Origin: an uncultured Rhodobacterales bacterium
GTDB taxonomy: Bacteria; Pseudomonadota; Alphaproteobacteria; Rhodobacterales; Rhodobacteraceae
Length of the DNA stretch: 8,345 bases
Reading direction: 5' to 3'
Assembly: GCA_937901055.1 (NCBI GenBank)
Contig: CALCGO010000497.1
Location: forward strand, 1 to 8,345
This document shows positions 1 through 4,379 of this stretch, in pieces (the stretch's first letter is position 1; every line of letters starts with the position of its first letter). The position numbers and the translations under genes were made by a program. The notes beneath the pieces are model-generated. The model made no database searches. It was given only the letters and a program-made list of their open reading frames with translations, and was not told the DNA's origin.

Positions 1-1
1 C

Positions 2-682
2 TTGCGAAGCGTGGCTGCGGAACTCGTTCCAGCCATGAAACCCGGCGCATGTTTGGTTGATTGTTCAACCGTTGACGTAGAATCCGCCCGCGCCGTTGCA
101 GATCAAGCAAGCGCTGCCGGATTGCTAGCGGTAGATGCCCCCGTTTCCGGCGGCATTGGTGGCGCGGAGGCAGGCACGTTAACCTTTATGGCAGGCGGCA
201 CCGAGGCTGCATTTGCAATGGCCGACCCATTGTTCGATATCATGGGTCAAAAAGCCGTTCACTGTGGCGAAGCCGGTGCGGGGCAAGCGGCCAAAATTTG
301 TAATAACATGATTTTGGGCGCAACAATGATTGTAACCTGCGAGGCATTCGCCTTGGCCGACAAGCTGGGACTGGATCGCCAGAAGATGTTCGATGTCGCA
401 TCCACTTCGTCGGGATATTCATGGAGTATGAACGCCTACTGCCCTGCCCCCGGTGTTGGCCCCACCAGCCCGTCAGACAATGATTACAAGCCCGGATTTG
501 CGGCCGAGTTGATGTTGAAAGACCTCAACCTTGCACAACAAGCTGCCGAGGCCGCAGACGCATCGACGCCGCTTGGCCAACACGCCCGCGATATGTACGC
601 GGCATTTGTGGAAGGTGGCGGTGAAGGGATGGATTTCTCGGCAATGTTGCCACATCTTAGCAGTCAAAAATACGACGCGTAA
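2..682 (+). CDS. mmsB: 3-hydroxyisobutyrate dehydrogenase, 5'-truncated by window edge
   Basis: This enzyme oxidises 3-hydroxyisobutyrate to methylmalonate semialdehyde with NAD+ in cytoplasmic valine catabolism. The reading frame is open at the left edge. Family members are about 290 residues and 226 are visible, so roughly 65 residues carrying the N-terminal Gly-rich NAD-binding motif lie outside; the TTG at position 2 is an internal codon, not a start. Visible signatures are DCSTVDVESA near fragment residues 20-29, the substrate-binding stretch DAPVSGGIGGAEAGTLTFMAGG (described by its SGG core at about residues 49-51), and GAGQAAKICNN, whose Lys at fragment residue 98 is the expected catalytic lysine. 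The C-terminal helical domain, with a DYKPGFAAELMLKDL motif, is intact and ends in TAA. A hairpin terminator follows within 7 bases. MmsB is preferred over the related tartronate semialdehyde reductase because of the CPAPGVGPTSP and DYKPGF stretches. Upstream partners (an mmsA-type operon) cannot be seen. Confidence 0.9.
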   Translation: MRSVAAELVPAMKPGACLVDCSTVDVESARAVADQASAAGLLAVDAPVSGGIGGAEAGTLTFMAGGTEAAFAMADPLFDIMGQKAVHCGEAGAGQAAKICNNMILGATMIVTCEAFALADKLGLDRQKMFDVASTSSGYSWSMNAYCPAPGVGPTSPSDNDYKPGFAAELMLKDLNLAQQAAEAADASTPLGQHARDMYAAFVEGGGEGMDFSAMLPHLSSQKYDA

Positions 683-688
683 TTGAAA

Positions 689-710
689 AGGGGCGCAACA
701 TTGCGCCCCT
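689..710. terminator. bidirectional hairpin terminator between convergent genes
   Basis: A perfect 10-bp inverted repeat (689-698 with 701-710, core GGGGCGCAA/TTGCGCCCC) lies 6 bases after the mmsB stop and about 55 bases beyond the stop of the minus-strand pilin-like gene. Read on the minus strand, the stem is followed by TTTTC; on the plus strand it is followed only by AATTCGTT. The sequence therefore looks like a better intrinsic terminator for the minus-strand gene, but its position suits both. The two central bases mean the real loop must open to at least four nucleotides. Confidence 0.75.
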
Positions 711-764
711 AATTCGTTCCGATGTGGCTAAAACCCAGATAGTTAAGCCTATGTTGTCAGCTGT

Positions 765-1205
765 TTAGCTTATGCCGCGCTCGGTCAATATTTGTCCTGA
801 AACCGCGATATAGTCAGTGTACAAATCATCATTGCTACCGCCTGCCAAACCGGCGAGGTTGGCTTGATGTTGGCCAATCAAGGTTGCATCATCTAACGCT
901 GACCAGTTGTCATAAGTGTTTTCCGCCCAAGTCCGGCCTTCATTATCTAGGCCGCCATCGCCCCAACTTGCACCGTGCTGTGCGGAAATCGGGATGTAGT
1001 CTCCGGCCCAATTTGTGTCGCCGCCAAATGTGAAGTTGCTGGCGACGATCAGTTCTTCGTTGATACCCTGTGACGCGTCTTCCACCCCACCCGATATTAC
1101 CGAGATAACGGCAATTGCAATACCGACGATTGCTGCGGTTAGAACCACCCAATCGACCGTCACAGCACCGGATTCGTCTTTATAAAACTTGATAATGGTC
1201 AACAC
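765..1205 (-). CDS. Flp/type IVb pilin-like protein A with long acidic C-terminal extension
   Basis: This is probably a secreted, prepilin-like envelope protein of 146 residues. A short basic leader (residues 1-13, ending KDESG) is followed by a hydrophobic helix starting AVTVDWVVLTAAIVG. This matches the class III (Flp) prepilin layout, with cleavage after Gly13. Canonical Flp pilins have Glu5-Tyr6 after the cleavage site; here these are Asp-Trp. The tail after the helix is about 100 residues, rich in Asp, Glu, Asn, Gly and Trp, with no Cys or Lys, and much longer than in a typical Flp pilin. The start is chosen by the Shine-Dalgarno GGAGAG at 1211-1216: GTG at 1203-1205 has a 5-base spacer, and TTG at 1200-1202 is the alternative and would give 145 residues. 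The longer frame upstream to 1262 has no ribosome site. It is a paralogue of the gene at 1922-2392: the leader-helix region is nearly identical and the tails have diverged. No tad assembly genes are visible, so pilus assembly is inferred only. Confidence 0.72.
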   Translation of the reverse strand: MLTIIKFYKDESGAVTVDWVVLTAAIVGIAIAVISVISGGVEDASQGINEELIVASNFTFGGDTNWAGDYIPISAQHGASWGDGGLDNEGRTWAENTYDNWSALDDATLIGQHQANLAGLAGGSNDDLYTDYIAVSGQILTERGIS

Positions 1206-1227
1206 AGTAACTCTCCAAAATAAATTA

Positions 1228-1301
1228 ATTTGCAGTGTACTACCGCGCAAATATGGCAGCATTCAGCCGCAAAGGTGTTCGCAAATTGATTTAGTGCAAA
1301 T
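1228..1301. repeat. cluster of four GCAAAT hexamers upstream of pilin-like gene A
   Basis: GCAAAT occurs at 1247-1252, 1281-1286 and 1296-1301 on the plus strand, and in inverse orientation (ATTTGC) at 1228-1233. The last two copies are 15 bases apart start to start and sit in a 6-bp inverted repeat, CAAATT at 1282-1287 with AATTTG at 1299-1304. The cluster occupies the sequence just upstream of pilin-like gene A, in the divergent region it shares with the RcnB-like gene. It could be an operator array or simple A+T bias; I do not recognise a specific regulator. Confidence 0.35.
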
Positions 1302-1456
1302 TTGTCGAAATACCTTTTGTGTGCGCTGCAAGTTAGCCTTGAACGCCTAACATTTTGGCCACATGGCAGGCTTTGCTGGCCCAGCACCCAGACTTGCTTA
1401 ATGGGCGAATCTTCGCTGCCCATAAAATCGAGACTGCCGCGGGGCGCTCGAAAGGG

Positions 1457-1462
1457 TATACT
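1457..1462 (+). promoter_or_regulatory. possible -10 element of the RcnB-like gene
   Basis: TATACT is a 5/6 match to the sigma-70 -10 hexamer. It would start transcription around 1469, leaving a short leader that still includes the GGAGG at 1473-1477. The matching -35 position (1434-1439, CTGCCG) is only a 3/6 match, so the call is weak. The rest of 1206-1456 holds the GCAAAT cluster and one imperfect hairpin around 1399-1421, and no gene. Confidence 0.3.
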
Positions 1463-1482
1463 CACGAAAAATGGAGGCATTC

Positions 1483-1815
1483 ATGCTTAAGATACTACCA
1501 GCAGCCCTTGGCCTGTCCGTGGCCCTTGTCGGCATCAACGTGACCGGCGCGCACAGCCAGCCGAAATCCTGTCCGCCGGGATTGGCAGCCAAGAACAACG
1601 GCTGCCTGCCACCTGGCCTTGCGAAGCGCTATACGGTCGGGAAAGTATTGCCCGACGGCGTCCCTTACGAACTGATCACGGATTTGGCCTATTACGGTTT
1701 GGATATGCCAAACGGCAATTGGTTGTACTATCTGGTTGACGGGGATGTTTTGAAAATTGCTGACGATGCGTTCACCGTACTTGAAGCGTTGGATATTCTG
1801 TTTGGGGCTGGTTAG
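1483..1815 (+). CDS. small exported RcnB-like protein (CPPGLA/CLPPGLAKR motif)
   Basis: This is a probable periplasmic or secreted protein of 110 residues and unknown role. The start is set by a strong GGAGG at 1473-1477 with a 5-base spacer to ATG 1483; an in-frame ATG at 1471 would sit on top of that site. Residues 1 to about 24 form a signal peptide (short Lys-bearing start, hydrophobic core, then GAHSQ before PKSC). Two adjacent motifs, SCPPGLA and GCLPPGLAKR, contain the only two cysteines of the mature protein. The remainder, with VLPDG, a Tyr-rich YYGLDMP segment, GNWLYYLVDGDVLKI and a C-terminal hydrophobic helix, resembles the RcnB fold, known in E. coli for a periplasmic role in nickel/cobalt homeostasis. 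No His-rich metal site is visible, so a metal role is not established. Small CPPGLA proteins of this kind are sometimes labelled 'excinuclease ABC subunit A' in databases; nothing here resembles UvrA. It lies between two minus-strand pilin-like genes. Confidence 0.75.
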   Translation: MLKILPAALGLSVALVGINVTGAHSQPKSCPPGLAAKNNGCLPPGLAKRYTVGKVLPDGVPYELITDLAYYGLDMPNGNWLYYLVDGDVLKIADDAFTVLEALDILFGAG

Positions 1816-1833
1816 AGCGATTTGTAGTTCTTC

Positions 1834-1875
1834 ACAATAAAAAGGAAAGTCGGCGAACCGGCTTTCCCTTATTGT
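1834..1875. terminator. bidirectional terminator hairpin
   Basis: A strong stem (1844-1853 with 1858-1867, one G-T wobble, loop CGAA) extends through an outer ACAATAA/TTATTGT pairing at 1834-1840 and 1869-1875. It sits 18 bases after the RcnB-like stop and about 46 bases past the stop of pilin-like gene B. On the minus strand the stem is followed by TTTTATT, a usable U-tract; the plus-strand side gives CTTATTGT. It most likely terminates both convergent genes. Confidence 0.8.
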
Positions 1876-1921
1876 AACAAATGGTAGTTATTTTTGTGAG
1901 AGCCTGAACCTTCAGATTAAG

Positions 1922-2392
1922 CTATGACAGGTCTTCGGACTGCAACTCTGCAGCGGAAGTGTTACCGTCAGGGATGCCCGAGCCGCTGTCCATCATCGCC
2001 TGCTCTGCTGCTGCTAACCGGTCCATCGTCAATGCCTCAGGTGAAGTTGTGGCTGTTTCATATGCCATGTCGTAATACGCTTGCGTGTCGCCACCATTCA
2101 GCGCCTGATCATAAAATTCGTTATACCCGGAATCTGGAATGCCTATCACTCCCATTTGATATGGTACAAAATCACTATCCGTCCCGTACGCAGCGCTACT
2201 AAACCAGTCGCCCAGCCCGCCTGCTAATACAAGTTCGTCGTTGATCCCCTCGGATGCGTCTTCCACACCGCCCGAAACCAGTGTGATTACCGCAATCGCG
2301 ATACCGACGATGGCAGCCGTAAGAACAACCCAATCAACGGTTACCGCACCAGATTCACTTTTCCTAAACTGAGATAACATATTGAGTTTCAT
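1922..2392 (-). CDS. Flp/type IVb pilin-like protein B with long acidic C-terminal extension
   Basis: This is the paralogue of the protein encoded at 765-1205, 156 residues long and probably a prepilin-like envelope protein. The basic leader (residues 1-15, ending RKSESG) precedes a helix that begins AVTVDWVVLTAAIVG, with predicted prepilin-peptidase cleavage after Gly15. Asp20-Trp21 stand where classical Flp pilins have Glu-Tyr. The segment from ESG to GGVEDAS is almost identical in both paralogues. After that they share only GIN(D/E)EL, and the tails differ in sequence and length. This tail is strongly acidic, with a single Arg, no Lys and no Cys. The start is supported by GAGGG at 2402-2406, 9 bases from ATG 2392; a second Met at residue 5 has no better site. 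An FNR-like box lies about 75 bases upstream. The gene has its own 200-bp upstream region, so it is probably transcribed separately from rssA. Role in a pilus or other surface structure is inferred. Confidence 0.75.
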   Translation of the reverse strand: MKLNMLSQFRKSESGAVTVDWVVLTAAIVGIAIAVITLVSGGVEDASEGINDELVLAGGLGDWFSSAAYGTDSDFVPYQMGVIGIPDSGYNEFYDQALNGGDTQAYYDMAYETATTSPEALTMDRLAAAEQAMMDSGSGIPDGNTSAAELQSEDLS

Positions 2393-2466
2393 GACAGATT
2401 ACCCTCGAATTGACTTAACTTTCAAATCCTTCTAGTTCTTCAATGTGTCAGAAATTTGTTGAAAAG

Positions 2467-2480
2467 TTGACGCACATCAA
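2467..2480 (-). promoter_or_regulatory. FNR/CRP-family operator-like palindrome upstream of pilin-like gene B
   Basis: TTGACGCACATCAA matches the FNR-type consensus TTGAT-N4-ATCAA at 9 of 10 defined positions, and extends to a 7-bp perfect inverted repeat (2464-2470 with 2477-2483). It is centred about 81 bases upstream of the ATG at 2392. The only promoter this intergenic region can serve is that of the minus-strand pilin-like gene, because the other flank is the 3' end of rssA. If bound at -41.5, as in class II activation, transcription would start near 2432, leaving a leader of about 40 bases. The -10 candidate there is poor, as is common at activator-dependent promoters. Which regulator (FnrL, Dnr or NnrR type) is not decidable from the site. 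Confidence 0.5.
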
Positions 2481-2593
2481 CTTCACGGCCATTCGCATGC
2501 AAGCTGCGCATTAACCCATGCATAATCAATTGAGCGATTGCTGTGGTATAGCTAATATTGTGTACCATGCCCGACTACGAGGCCTGCCAGCCG

Positions 2594-3499
2594 TCAGACG
2601 TACTTCGACAGGTCGCTCAGGGCTTCGTCCGCGCGCTCCACACAGGCGCGCCCCTCTTCGATCGCGGTTTTTGCGCGATTGAACTCCAGAATTGTGAAGT
2701 CGTCGAGATTCACATCTAGCAACACATGCGGCGGGTCACCAATCAAACGACTGCGCCGGATTTGTGTTATCATCACATCGATGGATGTCGCCACTACATC
2801 GAAATAGTTCGGCGCCTTTACCCCTTGAACCTTGCCAACCCCCGAAACGGCATCAACCGCGCTGCGAACAGCAAAAGGCAGAGAGGTTTTGATTGATTGC
2901 CAAGTCTCGTTTGGTTTTTCTTCGTCTTGTGACCACATAACGCTGTATTTCTTGGCCTCAGGGTTGACCGCAATCACGATATCCGCCCCCATGGCGCGGC
3001 ACACAGAAACCGGAAGCGGGTTCGTAATTCCACCGTCTATCAGCCATCTATCATTCCTCAGCACCGGACTAACAATTCCGGGCAACGCAATAGATGCCCG
3101 CATTGCATCAATAACCGACCCGTCCCGAATCCAGACCTCGCGCCCCGAGCGCATATCCGTGGCGACGGTCGCGAATGGTATAGCCAGATCTTTGATTTCC
3201 TTGGGCATACCAAGGCTTTCGAAAAACTTAACAACGTTTTTAGCCTCGATCAGGCCGCCGCTAAGCACGTTAACGTCAATCAGACGCGCCATTTTTCCGT
3301 GTGTGATTGACAGCGCCCAATCTTCCAACGCATCAAGCCGGCCACCAACGTAGGCTGCACCCACGAGCGCGCCCATAGAACATCCTGCGACATAATCCGG
3401 CACAATCCCACGCGCCTCAAGGGCGCGCAGTGCCCCGATATGCGCCCAGCCACGCGCGCCGCCGCTGCCAAGTGCCAGTCCGATTTTAGGTTTACTCAT
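2594..3499 (-). CDS. rssA: patatin-like phospholipase / NTE-family esterase, RssA type
   Basis: This is a cytoplasmic or membrane-associated Ser-Asp dyad lipid hydrolase of 301 residues, the length of E. coli RssA. The resemblance to RssA runs the whole way along, as I recall that sequence. Motifs: the glycine-rich oxyanion hole GSGGARG at residues 11-17, the nucleophile elbow GCSMG with Ser41, and the catalytic Asp in DGG at residues 155-157. Further RssA-like blocks are LEDW, GGL, VATD, SGREVW, ALGxDIVIAV-like MGADIVIAV, and a late GDPPHVLL. The substrate is unknown. ATG 3499 is chosen because it begins the conserved MSKPKIGLALG; the longer frame adds 13 unrelated residues that lie inside the upstream gene. 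The start overlaps the end of the kinase-like gene in ATGAGTAA (8 bp), which suggests translational coupling, with only a modest GGAAA site at 3506-3510. No clear terminator follows before 2392. Confidence 0.88.
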   Translation of the reverse strand: MSKPKIGLALGSGGARGWAHIGALRALEARGIVPDYVAGCSMGALVGAAYVGGRLDALEDWALSITHGKMARLIDVNVLSGGLIEAKNVVKFFESLGMPKEIKDLAIPFATVATDMRSGREVWIRDGSVIDAMRASIALPGIVSPVLRNDRWLIDGGITNPLPVSVCRAMGADIVIAVNPEAKKYSVMWSQDEEKPNETWQSIKTSLPFAVRSAVDAVSGVGKVQGVKAPNYFDVVATSIDVMITQIRRSRLIGDPPHVLLDVNLDDFTILEFNRAKTAIEEGRACVERADEALSDLSKYV

Positions 3500-4013
3500 A
3501 ATTCGTTTCCATATCCGCCAGGAACTGCCGCACATCACGACGAGATTTCAGATGGTAACACTTTACGCTGGCGGGTGCACTATCAAGCACCGCAATATCG
3601 CGCGCATGACTGCGCCGATGATATCCAGCGACCCAGACGGTCAGGAATTCCCAACTGAACCGCTCCGGGCACCCTTCTGCCATATCAGGACGTGCCCTAC
3701 CCCAATATCTTATTGTCCTGTTAAGAACACGCCACACACGCAAATACGTGGGCAAATCGAGGAAAATAAAATGATCCGCCCGCGCCATCCTATCCGGAAT
3801 CGAGCGGCTGTGATTTCCGTCAAATACCCAACTGTCCTGCGATGCGGCTTCCAGCACTAACGCGTGGGTTTCATCCGATGTTCGCTGTTCCCATCCGGGC
3901 TTCCAATACATCGGGTCAATGTGAATAACCGGTAGGTTGGTGATTTCCCCAAGCTTTCGCGCAAGTGTCGACTTACCCGACCCCGAGCCGCCAATAATCA
4001 TTACCCGCTTCAT
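3492..4013 (-). CDS. P-loop adenylate-kinase-like (FlaR/topology-modulation-type) nucleotide kinase
   Basis: This is a cytoplasmic P-loop NTPase of 173 residues and unknown substrate. The Walker A motif GGSGSGKST starts within the first ten residues. It is followed by a short helix, then IHIDPMYWKPGW, the Asp-containing segment typical of small kinases annotated as 'topology modulation protein' or adenylate-kinase-related. Later come WVFDGNHSRSIPDRM and a DHFIFLDLPTYLRVWRVLNR block that looks like the Walker B strand and the lid region of that family. ATG 4013 is preferred: GGAG at 4023-4026 gives it a 9-base spacer, whereas the upstream in-frame TTG at 4022 directly abuts that GGAG. The end overlaps the rssA-like start by 8 bp, and 42 bases separate it from the lipoprotein gene upstream, so it is likely part of an operon. 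The historical topology-modulation name should not be taken as a function. Confidence 0.8.
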   Translation of the reverse strand: MKRVMIIGGSGSGKSTLARKLGEITNLPVIHIDPMYWKPGWEQRTSDETHALVLEAASQDSWVFDGNHSRSIPDRMARADHFIFLDLPTYLRVWRVLNRTIRYWGRARPDMAEGCPERFSWEFLTVWVAGYHRRSHARDIAVLDSAPASVKCYHLKSRRDVRQFLADMETNYE

Positions 4014-4055
4014 CAGGTCCAACTCCGCGTGGATATGTTGGTTTCAGGTCCGCTG

Positions 4056-4307
4056 TTACCTACTTTTAGCGCCACCGCCATAAAAAATCATCGCGCCTAT
4101 TACGAACCCCAGGTCATACCAGCTGCCGGAATTGTTGGATGCATACATCTCGATTCCCGTGAAGAAGGACAGGATCATGGTGAAGAACGAAATAAGCCCG
4201 TGGAATAAACCGATGAGAAACCCGGGGCCGGATGGCATCTCGACTGGGGCGACGTAGCCGCAACTTGAAAGCAGCAGAACAACGGGGATCAGCAGAAGTA
4301 GTCTCAT
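4056..4307 (-). CDS. small membrane lipoprotein of unknown function
   Basis: This predicted lipoprotein has 83 residues. A Leu-rich signal ends in the lipobox LSSC, giving lipidation at Cys16 and a mature chain of about 68 residues starting CGYV. The next residue is Gly17, so there is no Asp+2 inner-membrane retention signal; by the E. coli rule this favours the outer membrane, though that rule is uncertain in alphaproteobacteria. Residues about 30-52 (FLIGLFHGLISFFTMILSFF region) are strongly hydrophobic and amphipathic enough to span or lie in a membrane. The C-terminal part has NNSGSWYDLGFVIGAMIFYGGG, recognisable by its YDLGF and GGG. I believe similar small proteins with HGLI...YA.NN.G..YD.GF patterns occur in distant bacteria, but this is from memory. 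ATG 4307 has GGAGA nearby at about 4313-4317. The gene lies 72 bases after uvrA, on the same strand and ahead of the kinase gene. Function unknown. Confidence 0.75.
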   Translation of the reverse strand: MRLLLLIPVVLLLSSCGYVAPVEMPSGPGFLIGLFHGLISFFTMILSFFTGIEMYASNNSGSWYDLGFVIGAMIFYGGGAKSR

Positions 4308-4379
4308 GGTCTTCTCCTTAGAAATATATACCTATTGCCGAAGCTTACACCTTTACAGGCATTTCCAAAGGAAAAAGCG

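Noticed and set aside
1222..1250. TTGCGC-N17-TAATTT as a promoter for pilin-like gene A
   Set aside because: The hexamers and spacing look fair, but transcription would start at about 1215, inside the Shine-Dalgarno at 1211-1216, leaving no usable leader.
1399..1421. Imperfect GGGCGAA...TTCGCTGCCC hairpin as a small RNA or riboswitch
   Set aside because: Short stem with a bulge, no U-tract and no conserved riboswitch core; likely chance.
2567..2728. Short plus-strand ORF starting at the ATG at 2567
   Set aside because: No ribosome binding site and most of it is antisense to the rssA-like 3' end.
2832..3353. Plus-strand open frame of 173 codons
   Set aside because: Lies entirely within the rssA-like gene on the opposite strand, which carries all patatin motifs.
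4360..4379. Hairpin after the uvrA stop as a terminator
   Set aside because: Only a 5-bp TTTCC/GGAAA stem with a 3-base loop and no U-tract after it; too weak to call, and compatible with read-through into the lipoprotein gene.
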